Notes: generated by a model from the sequence alone, not told the origin. 33,423 nucleotides of DNA from Bdellovibrionota bacterium (GCA_963170185.1 CAUJGS010000069.1:1-33423), one strand, 5' to 3'; shown: positions 25,470 to 33,285, counted from the stretch's first letter. Numbers and translations are program-made.

Positions 25470-26081
25470 TCACGCGTTGCTTTTGGGCGGTCTCGCAACG
25501 ACGACTTGACCGGGCCGAACGAGGCGATCGTGAAGCTTGTAGGGCTTCTTGAAGACGCGAGAGATATGACCTTCTGGATGATCGGTCGTTTCTTCGCTGC
25601 TTAGCGCCTCGTGAATCAGAGGGTTAAAAGCCGTTCCGATTGCGGGTTGTTCTTCGACGCCGTTTCGGGTCAAGGTCTGTTTGAGTTCATGCGCCGTCAT
25701 CTCGATACCTTTGCGAAAGGCGGCCGCATTTTCCGGAGTGTTCTCAAGGGCCAGCGCCGTTTCGAAAATGTCGACCACGTTAAGTATATCCACGACAAAG
25801 CGTTCGGCTCCGTACTTGCGCAGGTCCGAGCGTTCTTTGATGGAATTTTTTTTGTAATTTTCGAATTCAGCGTAGAGGTACAGGAATTCTTTGCGAACCT
25901 TTTCGAGGTCGGCCTTTAACGCCGCGACATCCGAGAGTTCCGTCGCGCCATCGGCATCCATGGTTTCGCCCGCCGTTTGTTCAACGCCGGGCTGTGTGTC
26001 ATCGGAAAGTCTGCGAATATCCTCGGGATTGAGGTTGTGATTTCCGCCTTCAGATTGGTTATTTTTCTTTTCGTCAGCCAT
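25470..26081 (-). CDS. grpE: Nucleotide exchange factor GrpE
   Basis: A 203-residue dimeric exchange factor for DnaK. The first 55 residues are acidic and disordered, a long helical coiled coil runs from about 55 to 135 (including LKADLEKVRKEFLYLYAEFE and the conserved NYKK), and the C-terminal beta domain has FNPLIHEALSSEET, then GHISRVFKKPYKLHDRLVRP and QVVVA. Length is normal. No clear ribosome site precedes the ATG at 26081. It follows hemW by 30 bases and precedes a J-protein gene by 18, so hemW-grpE-J-protein look co-transcribed. No dnaK or hrcA is in the window. Confidence 0.95.
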   Translation of the reverse strand: MADEKKNNQSEGGNHNLNPEDIRRLSDDTQPGVEQTAGETMDADGATELSDVAALKADLEKVRKEFLYLYAEFENYKKNSIKERSDLRKYGAERFVVDILNVVDIFETALALENTPENAAAFRKGIEMTAHELKQTLTRNGVEEQPAIGTAFNPLIHEALSSEETTDHPEGHISRVFKKPYKLHDRLVRPGQVVVARPPKSNA

Positions 26082-26111
26082 TTAGGCATTATGGGTTCGA
26101 GTTCCAGAATG

Positions 26112-27374
26112 TCAAACTTCCGGGAGCGATAGTTTGTCGCTCTCGAGGAAAGTCAGCGCTTCAAAGACGCGATCCGCTAAAGGACGACCTTTTGGTGTAA
26201 GTCGCCAGCCGCCGTCGCTATGAAAATCACTTGCACCGAATTTTTGCACGAGTGCCGTTTCGACAAGGGGCGCCAGTCGTCGATCGAACTCGCTTAGGAG
26301 CATGCGGCCGCCAGCGGGCCCAAACTTTTGCAGCACCGATCGGAAGCTCAATCCACTTAGCCTGCGGAGGCTTGTGTGAGAAAAATCCGTCAGCAGTTCG
26401 TGAAGCGCGAGGACCTCGCGTCGTTGCTCGGGAAAATCGCTCCAGAACTGGGCGCTTCGGGCGCGTTTCAGCTCGTCGCGGTAGGCTCGGACCGTGGCCG
26501 GGTTCCAAAACCGCACGCCCCAGGGGCTATGCGTGCTTGCCCAGTTTGGCAAATAGCTATGTGATCCAATCCCCAGGCCCCAGTAGGCGCCGTCCGTCCA
26601 GTAGAGAAGATTGTGTTGAGACTCAAATCCGGGCTTGGCGAAATTCGAAACCTCATAGCAAAGAAGTCCCGCCGTTTTCAGCTCATCTTCGATCACCTCA
26701 AACATCTCGGCTTGGTGCCCGTCAGAGGCACGACCTTTGTTCAACGGGTGCCCAGTCGGCACGGTGAGGTTGTAAGCGCTTAAGTGAGACGGCTGAAATT
26801 CCAGCGCACGCCTCACGTCTTTGCGAACGTCGGCAACGGTTTGTCCGGGGAGACCAAACAGTAGATCAAACGAATAGTTCACCCCTTTGTTGGCGAGAAG
26901 CTCGAGGGTGGCGATAGTTTCCTGAACCGTGTGCTTTCGGCCCGTCACCTTAAGCCTATTCTCGTCAAAAGTCTGGGCTCCAACGGAGAAACGTGTGATT
27001 CCGATTTTCAAAAACTCGTCCAGCGATTCTGGTGTGATCGTGCCTGGGTTGATCTCTAGGGAGATTTCCATTGCTCCCGAAGCCCCACTGGCGGGCACGA
27101 ATCCATTCGTTGCAATACCTTTGAGGATCGCTAGAATTTGAGAGGGGCTAAAGAGGCTAGGTGTGCCGCCCCCAAAGTAGATGGAATGCACCGGTGTCGT
27201 CTTCGGCCAAATCGAGTCGCGGAAGGCTGAAGTACGAACCGCCAATTCTTCTTCCAGGAGTGAAACATACTCGTCTGCTGGAGGAAGATCTTTGGCCTCA
27301 AATTTTACGAAGTCACAGTACGTGCAGATTTGCAGGCAATAGGGGATGTGCACGTAGAGACCAAAGCGACTCAT
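26112..27374 (-). CDS. hemW: HemW-like radical SAM heme chaperone
   Basis: A 420-residue radical SAM protein of the HemN/HemW group. The cluster cysteines are Cys13, Cys17 and Cys20 (IPYCLQICTYCDFVKF), followed by IYFGGGTPSLF and the SVGAQTFDENRL segment. The CxxxCxYCDF form, the missing N-terminal extension of true HemN, and the length point to HemW, which binds heme and hands it to respiratory proteins rather than oxidising coproporphyrinogen. The ATG at 27374 is chosen because the family begins at this point; a TTG further up would add six residues. No good ribosome site is seen. Its start codon lies nine bases from the divergent M16 start, so its promoter must lie inside the other gene or be compact. 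Confidence 0.88.
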   Translation of the reverse strand: MSRFGLYVHIPYCLQICTYCDFVKFEAKDLPPADEYVSLLEEELAVRTSAFRDSIWPKTTPVHSIYFGGGTPSLFSPSQILAILKGIATNGFVPASGASGAMEISLEINPGTITPESLDEFLKIGITRFSVGAQTFDENRLKVTGRKHTVQETIATLELLANKGVNYSFDLLFGLPGQTVADVRKDVRRALEFQPSHLSAYNLTVPTGHPLNKGRASDGHQAEMFEVIEDELKTAGLLCYEVSNFAKPGFESQHNLLYWTDGAYWGLGIGSHSYLPNWASTHSPWGVRFWNPATVRAYRDELKRARSAQFWSDFPEQRREVLALHELLTDFSHTSLRRLSGLSFRSVLQKFGPAGGRMLLSEFDRRLAPLVETALVQKFGASDFHSDGGWRLTPKGRPLADRVFEALTFLESDKLSLPEV

Positions 27375-27383
27375 GGAGATCAC

Positions 27384-30077
27384 ATGTCCCAAAAGCGCGC
27401 AGTAAGCAAGCCCACACGAGTTTCATCTGGAAAATCCGTGAAATTTAAACTGAAAAACGGTCTGGATGTACGATTGGTACCCTCGACAAAGTCCCCGGTC
27501 GTTTCGGTTCAGATGTGGGTTAAGACGGGTTCGGCCGACGAACGAAAGCACGAAGAGGGGATCAGCCACTTCATCGAACATCTTTTGTTTAAGGGAACTC
27601 GAAAATTCGAGGTTGGAGAAATCGCGAAAACCGTCGAAGCAAGCGGCGGCGAGCTAAACGCTTGGACGAGCTTTGATCAGACCGTGTTCTACGTGAACAT
27701 TTCCAAGGAGTTCACCAACACGGCGTTGGACGTCATCTCCGATATGATGGGGTTCCCGCTTTTTGACCCCAAGGAAATCGATGCCGAGCGCGAGGTCGTA
27801 CTTGAGGAGATCAAACGCACCAATGACAACCCGTCGAGAAAAGGCAGTCGTCTGCTGTTTTCAAGCGTCTACAAAAAGCACCCCTATCGTTTGCCGGTTA
27901 TTGGTCGTCCCGAGATTATCAAGACGGTTACGCCCTCGACGTTGAAAAAATATTTTAAAGAGCGGTATTCCGCGAAGAACATGGTTTTGGTGGTCGGTGG
28001 AGATTTTGAAACCAAAACGATGAAATCCGAAATCACGAGACGCTTTTCCGAGCTTCCGGGAGCGCGAGTTCGTTCGGTGAAGCGCGCAAGCGAACCGAAA
28101 CTTTCCCCCAAGGCATCGAAAGTTTTTGTTGAGAAGGCCGATGTAAAGGCGACTCAGCTCTTCATTTCGTGGCCGATTCCGAGTGCGAAGCACAAAGAGA
28201 TCGCGGCGTTGGAAACTCTGGGCTCGGTGTTTGGCGGCGGAGCTTCGAGTCGGTTGGTGCGTACACTGCGTATCGATTCGGACTGCGTGACGTCGACGGG
28301 ATCGGGATGTTTCACGTCGAAAGATCAGGGATTTTTTTCGGTCTCCGCGCAACTAAATCCCTCGCGATTGGCCGAAGCTCTTGAAAAGCTCCGCGGGGAG
28401 ATCGTCGGGCTTTTGACGAAGCCGGTTGAGACCGAAGAAATCGCGCGCGCGGTCGTTGGAGTAGAGAGCGGCGAGTTTTACGGTCTTGAAACGGCCGATG
28501 GGCTGGCGCGAAAGGTCGGTTCGCTCACGACGCTACTGGGTGATCCTTCGGAATTCGAAAAATACCTAGCACGAGTTCGGGCGTTTGACGCAAAGCTAGC
28601 GACGTCCACGAGCCTTAAATATCTCGACCCCTCGAAAGCCTATGCGGTCTCGCTTGTTCCTGATTCGGAAGACGAGGGTGAAGTCGCGAAGACGTTGGCC
28701 GACTTCTTAAGCGGGCTCAAAGCAGATTGGGCGCTTGCCAAAAAGGAGCTCGCAAAAGCCAAAGCAAAGCGGACAAGCAAGGCTCGTGGTCTTAAAAAAG
28801 CTCGTGCACCTAAGCCTTGGCGGCCGGTTGCCGACGGAAAAATTCAAATCGAACGCCGTACGCTGAAGTCCGGTCTCAAAGTTCTAGCCAGAACCGCGCG
28901 CTCAACGCCGGTGGTCTCGGCACAGCTCGCCTTCATGGGTGGGGGACGTCTTGAGCCAGCCAGTCAGGCGGGTTTAACCGAACTGCTTAGCCGTACGTGG
29001 ACCTCCGGAACAAAAGACTTCGGCGAAATCGAATTGATCAACAAGGTCGAGGCGGAAGCCGCTAGTCTTTCGGCCTTTGGCGGGCGGCATACTAGCGGTA
29101 TTTCGTCACACATGCTCTCTCGTAGTGAAAGCGCCATGCGCGAACTCTTCGTCGAATGTTTGCTAGAGCCTGTGTTCGACGAGTCGATCGTCGCTCGCGA
29201 AAAGACGATGATGTTGGAAAGCCTCCGCATGCGCGCCGACAAGCCCGGTGCAATTGCGGGTCGCATGTTCATGGAAACGATGTTCGCCGGACATCCCTAT
29301 GCCATAGATTCGCTTGGTACCGAGGCCTCGCTTTCCGGTATCGGAGCGAAAGATCTTGCCGGTTATCAAAAGAAGATGATTTGTCCCGCGGATGGCGTGT
29401 TTGTTTTAACTGGCGACGGCGACTTGGATGCTTGGTGCGAAACTTTGGAAAAAGCGACGATGCCGCACAAGGCGCTGCGTACGGGCTTTCAGAACAAACC
29501 CTATCGCTGGCAGTCCGCACAAGAGATCCGCAAGTTTCACGAGATCAAGAAGGAGCAGACGACGATTCTCATTGGTTGGCCGGGAATCACGATCGCCGAT
29601 CCACGAAGATTCGCGCTTCAAATTGCGCAGGCGGTTCTTGGTGGGCAGGGTGGTCGGCTGTTTATCGAGCTGCGTGATAAGAAATCTCTGGCTTATAGCG
29701 TGGGCCCGATGTCGATGGAAGGTGTCGACGCTGGATACTTCGGCGCCTCGATCGCCTGCTCTCCTGAAAAAGGCGAGACGGCCATTGCGATGTTGAAAGA
29801 AGAATTCAAAAAACTCGCGGATACACTTTTGGATCAAACCGAAATCGATCGCGCTGTTCGATACTTGATCGGCAGTCATGATCTTGGCTTGCAGCGTGTA
29901 TCGTCGGTCGCGTCCACGATGCTGTTTAGTGAGATCTATGGGATTCCGGCAGAGTCGGTATTTGACTACGCCAACGTGATTCGCGCGGTAACCGCAAAGG
30001 ACGTAAGAGACCTCATAGCGGAGCTTCTGAAAACGGAGCCGGTGCTGTCGGCGGTTGGGCCCAAGGCTCCTTGGTGA
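27384..30077 (+). CDS. Fused double M16 family zinc peptidase
   Basis: An 897-residue protein made of two M16 (pitrilysin/processing peptidase) halves. The N half starts at LKNGLDVRLVPS and has the inverted zinc motif His62-x-x-Glu65-His66 (HFIEHLLFKGT), with the third ligand Glu142 in REVVLEEIKRTND, exactly 76 residues on. A Lys/Ala-rich linker lies around residues 450-490. The C half begins at IERRTLKSGLKVLA; at the equivalent motif it reads GLTELLSRTWTSGT, so it has no zinc site, while keeping the RLFIELRDKKSLAYSVG signature. This is the active plus inactive M16 pair in one chain. No signal peptide is visible. The ATG at 27384 has GGAGA before it; an upstream in-frame ATG at 27330 lies inside hemW. 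Confidence 0.9.
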   Translation: MSQKRAVSKPTRVSSGKSVKFKLKNGLDVRLVPSTKSPVVSVQMWVKTGSADERKHEEGISHFIEHLLFKGTRKFEVGEIAKTVEASGGELNAWTSFDQTVFYVNISKEFTNTALDVISDMMGFPLFDPKEIDAEREVVLEEIKRTNDNPSRKGSRLLFSSVYKKHPYRLPVIGRPEIIKTVTPSTLKKYFKERYSAKNMVLVVGGDFETKTMKSEITRRFSELPGARVRSVKRASEPKLSPKASKVFVEKADVKATQLFISWPIPSAKHKEIAALETLGSVFGGGASSRLVRTLRIDSDCVTSTGSGCFTSKDQGFFSVSAQLNPSRLAEALEKLRGEIVGLLTKPVETEEIARAVVGVESGEFYGLETADGLARKVGSLTTLLGDPSEFEKYLARVRAFDAKLATSTSLKYLDPSKAYAVSLVPDSEDEGEVAKTLADFLSGLKADWALAKKELAKAKAKRTSKARGLKKARAPKPWRPVADGKIQIERRTLKSGLKVLARTARSTPVVSAQLAFMGGGRLEPASQAGLTELLSRTWTSGTKDFGEIELINKVEAEAASLSAFGGRHTSGISSHMLSRSESAMRELFVECLLEPVFDESIVAREKTMMLESLRMRADKPGAIAGRMFMETMFAGHPYAIDSLGTEASLSGIGAKDLAGYQKKMICPADGVFVLTGDGDLDAWCETLEKATMPHKALRTGFQNKPYRWQSAQEIRKFHEIKKEQTTILIGWPGITIADPRRFALQIAQAVLGGQGGRLFIELRDKKSLAYSVGPMSMEGVDAGYFGASIACSPEKGETAIAMLKEEFKKLADTLLDQTEIDRAVRYLIGSHDLGLQRVSSVASTMLFSEIYGIPAESVFDYANVIRAVTAKDVRDLIAELLKTEPVLSAVGPKAPW

Positions 30078-30095
30078 GACAGCGCTCTCTTTTAA

Positions 30096-30116
30096 ACCGT
30101 CTCACGATGAGACGGT
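30096..30116. other. Perfect hairpin after the M16 gene
   Basis: ACCGTCTC (30096-30103) pairs with GAGACGGT (30109-30116) around a five-base loop, 19 bases past the M16 stop. There is no T-run on the plus side; on the minus side the stem is followed by TTTAAAAG. It may be a weak or Rho-assisted terminator or a 3' stabilising element. I see nothing else certain between 30078 and 30238 except a purine-rich AAGGAAGGAAG before the next gene. Confidence 0.4.
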
Positions 30117-30238
30117 AAAGGGGGCTATCCGGGCAAAGGTCGAAAATCGTAGCGACTTTCGTCCGGTTTATCTGACAATCCATGCGGAAATTTTCCTTCA
30201 GAGTCCGTAGAATAAAGGAAGGAAGCGGATTTTCGTCT

Positions 30239-30880
30239 ATGGGGAAGAAGAGTTCGGCAAGTCAGAATGTAGGCGGCTCTGGTCTGGTGCTCTCGACCAG
30301 CGAATACTTTGTTCACGCCGTGGAGATGGCGTTCAACGAACGGCAGTTTCGAACGTTTCCGTCTGCGCAATCCTACCTCGTAAAACTTCTCGAGTATTAC
30401 GTCCCTGCGGGTAACCTCTTTGATGAGGTCGACGATAGCGGGCGCCGACGTCGTGCGACTTTGGCCGAAACGTACTTGAAGGCGATGAATGCCGAGCCGG
30501 CTTTGCGCACGGACATGCTTAAAAAACTCGCCGACCGCGCGTTGTATGTCGCTGGCTTCTTTAGTGACTCTTTGCAGCGGAAGCTGGTGGATGTCGACTA
30601 TTACCAGGAGATGGGAATGACCGCCTACAACGTGTTGGCGGATACGAGTCGCGAAGACATGACGGCTAAGGTTTATCGCGAGTACGCGACGAAGTTTTTG
30701 AGATTCACTGAAATTCTTTCGACCATCGCCCTGCAATCGCGGGTTCAGGACGAGGCCAATATCATGCGTCTCTACGAAACCTATGCGAAGACAGGTTCTG
30801 ACATGGCGAGGGAGAAACTTCTGGAGCGCGGGCTGATTGCGGTCCCTTTGTCTGATCTGAAAAAGCCGACAAAACAGTAG
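30239..30880 (+). CDS. Conserved helical protein of unknown function
   Basis: A 213-residue cytosolic protein, almost all helical, with no signal peptide, no cysteine and no enzyme motif that I recognise. It opens with a Ser/Gly-rich stretch, then STSEYFVHAVEMAFNERQF. The regular spacing of hydrophobic residues (for example LKKLADRALYVAGFFSDSLQ) suggests a helical bundle. The start at ATG 30239 follows AAGGAAGGAAG with a wide 13-base gap; an in-frame ATG at 30182 would add 19 basic residues without a ribosome site. It lies 32 bases upstream of tatB on the same strand and may be co-transcribed with tatBC. Function cannot be assigned. Confidence 0.7.
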   Translation: MGKKSSASQNVGGSGLVLSTSEYFVHAVEMAFNERQFRTFPSAQSYLVKLLEYYVPAGNLFDEVDDSGRRRRATLAETYLKAMNAEPALRTDMLKKLADRALYVAGFFSDSLQRKLVDVDYYQEMGMTAYNVLADTSREDMTAKVYREYATKFLRFTEILSTIALQSRVQDEANIMRLYETYAKTGSDMAREKLLERGLIAVPLSDLKKPTKQ

Positions 30881-30912
30881 TCCGCCATCATGCGGAAGAC
30901 TATGCTGGGAAC

Positions 30913-31239
30913 ATGTTCGATATAGGCTTCAGCGAAATGATTATGCTTGCGGCGATCGCGCTCATCGCGATCGGACCAAAGCAATTGCCTGAAGTCGCAC
31001 GCACGGTCGGTAAGCTGATTGGCGAACTAAAAAAAGCGGTCGGCGACGTAACCGACACCGTAGCCAACGCAAGAAACGAAACAGATCGTGCTCTTCGCGA
31101 TGTCAGCGATGATTTAATCAAATCGATCAAAGAAGCTCAGCAAGCCAAGCCGATCGAGCCGCTGCCTGAGCACAAGGGCGATCCAGAATTTGTTCACGTG
31201 GATCCGCCACCTGACGACAAGGCCGACGGAAAAAGCTGA
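30913..31239 (+). CDS. tatB: Twin-arginine translocase subunit TatB
   Basis: A 108-residue TatA/B-family protein: one N-terminal membrane helix, the hinge glycine-proline (AIGPKQLPEVAR), an amphipathic helix and a charged Pro/Asp-rich tail. The opening MFDIGFSEMI, with Glu8 in the membrane helix, is typical of TatB rather than TatA, which usually lacks it. TatB joins TatC in the receptor for folded proteins bearing twin-arginine signal peptides. The stop overlaps the start of tatC by one base (TGATG). No separate tatA is in the window, so TatA is either elsewhere or this protein fills both roles. Confidence 0.85.
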   Translation: MFDIGFSEMIMLAAIALIAIGPKQLPEVARTVGKLIGELKKAVGDVTDTVANARNETDRALRDVSDDLIKSIKEAQQAKPIEPLPEHKGDPEFVHVDPPPDDKADGKS

Positions 31240-31988
31240 TGAAAGACACGCGAGAAGAAAATCTCACACTGGTCGATCATCTTACCGAGCTACGTGATCG
31301 CTTGATCAAGGCGGCTTGGGCTGTCGCCTTCACGACGGCAATTTGTTTTTATTTTTCAGAGAACATTTTCGATCTGGTTCGTCATCCGATTCAGGCGCAC
31401 TTGCCGGAGGGCGGTTTGGTTTTCACGAACCCGATGGACAAGTTCATTGCGCACATGAAGCTTTCTGTCGTGGCGGGAGTTATTCTCGCATGCCCGGCGT
31501 GGCTCTATCACGCGTGGATGTTTGTCGCTCCGGGGCTGTACGCTCACGAAAAAAAATACTCGCTTGCGTTCGTGACGGCGGGGATTGGACTTTTTCTTTC
31601 GGGAGTCGCGTTTGCGTACTTCCTCGTTTTGCCTAGCGCTTTTCAGTTCCTCTTCAATTTCGGTGGATCGGTGGATAAGCCGCTCATCACGATTTCAGAA
31701 TACATGTCGTTTTTTGCCACGATGATTTTGGTTTTCGGAGCCTCGTTCGAGTTACCGCTGATCTTGGTCGCGCTCGGGGCGTTGGGAATCGTTTCGAGCG
31801 ACACCCTTCGTGAAAAGCGTCGTTATGCGATTGTTGTTTTGGCTACGGTCGCAGCGGTCATTACGCCTCCGGACGTGCTGAGTATGATGATGCTTCTTGT
31901 GCCTTTGGCCGGCCTTTACGAGATTTCGATTTTGATCGTGCGCGTCGTCGAGCGGCGCCGCAAGAAAGCCCTGCAACCATTGGCCTGA
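31239..31988 (+). CDS. tatC: Twin-arginine translocase subunit TatC
   Basis: A 249-residue, six-helix inner-membrane protein. The cytosolic start LTLVDHLTELRDRLIKAAW is the classic TatC HLxELRxRL motif that helps bind the twin-arginine signal. The first periplasmic loop and FTNPMDKFIAHMKLSVVAG follow, then FPxxx-like aromatic and charged loops, PSAFQFLFNFGG, and ITPPDVLSMMMLLVPLAGLYE with the conserved TPPD. It is coupled to tatB and closes with a strong terminator. Length is in the normal range. Confidence 0.96.
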   Translation: MKDTREENLTLVDHLTELRDRLIKAAWAVAFTTAICFYFSENIFDLVRHPIQAHLPEGGLVFTNPMDKFIAHMKLSVVAGVILACPAWLYHAWMFVAPGLYAHEKKYSLAFVTAGIGLFLSGVAFAYFLVLPSAFQFLFNFGGSVDKPLITISEYMSFFATMILVFGASFELPLILVALGALGIVSSDTLREKRRYAIVVLATVAAVITPPDVLSMMMLLVPLAGLYEISILIVRVVERRRKKALQPLA

Positions 31989-31991
31989 ACC

Positions 31992-32029
31992 ACAATCTGA
32001 CCGGCGCGCTGCGCTGCGCGATTGTTTTT
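31992..32029 (+). terminator. Rho-independent terminator after tatC
   Basis: An outer stem ACAATC (31992-31997) with GATTGT (32020-32025) encloses a GC-rich inner stem (CGCGC 32005-32009 with GCGC 32016-32019), and the hairpin ends in a T-run (32025-32029). It begins four bases after the tatC stop. It should separate tatBC from the histone gene, which then needs its own promoter in 32030-32095; I could not pick a convincing -35/-10 pair there. Confidence 0.75.
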
Positions 32030-32109
32030 ATCTCGACTACGTTGGACTTGGTTCGGCAGACTTAAGTCGTTAGGCCAGGGCCTATTCGGACTAAAGTGGA
32101 GGAATCATC

Positions 32110-32304
32110 ATGGCTGATGTTCTTGTAGTAACGAGCAAAGTTAAGAAACTCATCAAAGAAAAAGGCGAGTGCAACACGTCGAGCGAGACAGTGGACGTAC
32201 TCTCAAAAGCGATCGAGCGTCTCTGTATGAAGGGCATCGAGAGCGCAAAAGCGGACGGCCGTAAAACCGTCATGGCTCGCGATATCGTAATCGATCATTT
32301 GTAG
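32110..32304 (+). CDS. Bacterial histone-fold DNA-binding protein (Bd0055/HBb-like)
   Basis: A 64-residue protein that is a single histone fold and little else. A short helix (residues 8-19, SKVKKLIKEKG), a long central helix (about 22-49) and a final short helix (54-64, ending ARDIVIDHL) fit the alpha1-alpha2-alpha3 layout. The loop GRKTVMARDI matches the GRKTIKAEDI type loop and third helix of archaeal histones. The B. bacteriovorus histone Bd0055 is, as published, an abundant chromatin protein; this sequence is very like what I recall of it. It lacks tails and has two cysteines (Cys21, Cys39). A strong GGAGG site seven bases upstream suggests high expression. It is monocistronic, between two terminators. 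Confidence 0.9.
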   Translation: MADVLVVTSKVKKLIKEKGECNTSSETVDVLSKAIERLCMKGIESAKADGRKTVMARDIVIDHL

Positions 32305-32311
32305 GAGTTGT

Positions 32312-32380
32312 TCGAGCTCGGCGACCCTCCGTAGAGGGTCCCCATCGAGGGCTCGAGCTGCTTTTCGTGCATAGGCACGA
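32312..32380 (+). terminator. Composite terminator after the histone gene
   Basis: A perfect inner stem GACCCTC/GAGGGTC (32323-32329, 32334-32340, loop CGTA) is framed by TCGAGC (32312-32317) with GCTCGA (32351-32356), and followed by GCTGCTTTT. A second hairpin TCGTGC/GCACGA (32365-32370, 32375-32380) comes straight after. The T-run is only four bases, but stacked stems are common at the end of highly expressed genes. The rest of the gap to 32477 shows only TTTTCGG/CCGAAAG arms (32423 and 32460) near the ribosome site of the next gene. Confidence 0.65.
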
Positions 32381-32477
32381 GAGGCCCCCAACAGCATGAA
32401 CGCGCGTTCTTCAATGGCGACTTTTTCGGTCGTCATGGGGATCGGGCGTTTTTTTTCGTCCGAAAGGGAAGGTTCGC

Positions 32478-33221
32478 ATGTCACGCAAATGGATTGGCCC
32501 GTTGTTTATCTGTTCACTTATTTCATCGTCTGTCTTTGCGACCTTCGCGAATATGGAATCGGCTCATGCGGATCGCCGAATCGTTCCTGGTGCCGCGATC
32601 CCGTTGGCTCTTCCCGGTAAAAAACCGGTGGAGACGATTCTTTCGACCTGTTTAAAAGAAGAGACCTTGGGGTCGTTGTACCCAAGCCTCGCAACGGTCG
32701 TACCCGCGCCCGGAACTTCGGCGCATGAAGACGCGCAAATCGAAGAGGATATCGACCGCACGGGCGATGAGTTCAACTGGACCGTTGAAACCAAGTGGCT
32801 CCCTTCGATCTCTTACAGCCTCGATTTTCTTGAATGGAAGGATGTGAATACGTCCATTGAGCGCCATCTGGCGATGGAAGTTTCGACAAGTGCCTATGGT
32901 CCGACTTACGACGAGACGGATCTCGACGTGAGCTTCGAAACGGATGCCGAAGGCTCGGACGTCGACGTGTCTTTGTCTTTGACGGGGCCGCTGCCGTATC
33001 TGCGAACCGAGGCCGTTGGCCGTCGTTCATGCTCGATCAATGAGTGGGGCCGCGACACTTGTGCGGAAGACGAAGAAAAGATCACGAGCGCACAGCTTGT
33101 AATTCCGGCGCAGTTCGTGAGCTCGGGAATGTGGACAAACAGCCGTACCGGGCATCCGACGATGAAAAGCTTTAGCTTCTTCCGCTATGCTGAGTGCCTT
33201 CTCTGGCACTGGGAGAACTAA
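32478..33221 (+). CDS. Secreted protein of unknown function
   Basis: A 247-residue protein with a signal peptide (basic MSRK, hydrophobic WIGPLFICSLISSSVFA, likely cut between residues 21 and 32). The mature part is acidic, with a Pro/Ala-rich segment to about residue 85 and a beta-rich remainder (for example DLDVSFETDAEGSDVDVSLS). Cysteines in the mature part (CLKEE, SCSIN, DTCAED, AECLLW) could form disulfides in the periplasm or outside the cell. No known domain is recognised. AAGGGAAGG precedes the ATG. It lies convergent to ligA with a symmetrical terminator between them. Confidence 0.7.
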   Translation: MSRKWIGPLFICSLISSSVFATFANMESAHADRRIVPGAAIPLALPGKKPVETILSTCLKEETLGSLYPSLATVVPAPGTSAHEDAQIEEDIDRTGDEFNWTVETKWLPSISYSLDFLEWKDVNTSIERHLAMEVSTSAYGPTYDETDLDVSFETDAEGSDVDVSLSLTGPLPYLRTEAVGRRSCSINEWGRDTCAEDEEKITSAQLVIPAQFVSSGMWTNSRTGHPTMKSFSFFRYAECLLWHWEN

Positions 33222-33225
33222 GGGT

Positions 33226-33275
33226 GTAGTTCGCGACTCCGACGCGAACTGCTTTTCGTGCTCCTGCACGAAAAG
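33226..33275. terminator. Bidirectional terminator between the secreted-protein gene and ligA
   Basis: The first hairpin pairs AGTTCGCG (33228-33235) with CGCGAACT (33243-33250) and is followed on the plus strand by GCTTTTCG. The second pairs CTTTTCGTGC (33252-33261) with GCACGAAAAG (33266-33275) around TCCT and can work in both directions, since its arms supply T-runs on either strand. It serves both convergent genes. Its GCTTTTCGTGC arm recurs after the histone gene. Confidence 0.7.
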
Positions 33276-33285
33276 ATTTAGGACT

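Noticed and set aside
30125-30736. A 203-codon minus-strand frame over the helical protein gene
   Set aside because: Rich in Arg/His with no signal, no domain and no ribosome site; the plus-strand frame has better coding character.
32030-32095. Promoter for the histone gene
   Set aside because: TTGGAC and TTAAGT-like hexamers are present, but no pair has acceptable spacing, so I do not call one.
32203-32484. A 93-codon minus-strand reading frame over the end of the histone gene
   Set aside because: It lies antisense to the histone and across its terminator hairpins, has no good ribosome site, and looks like a mirror of the coding strand.
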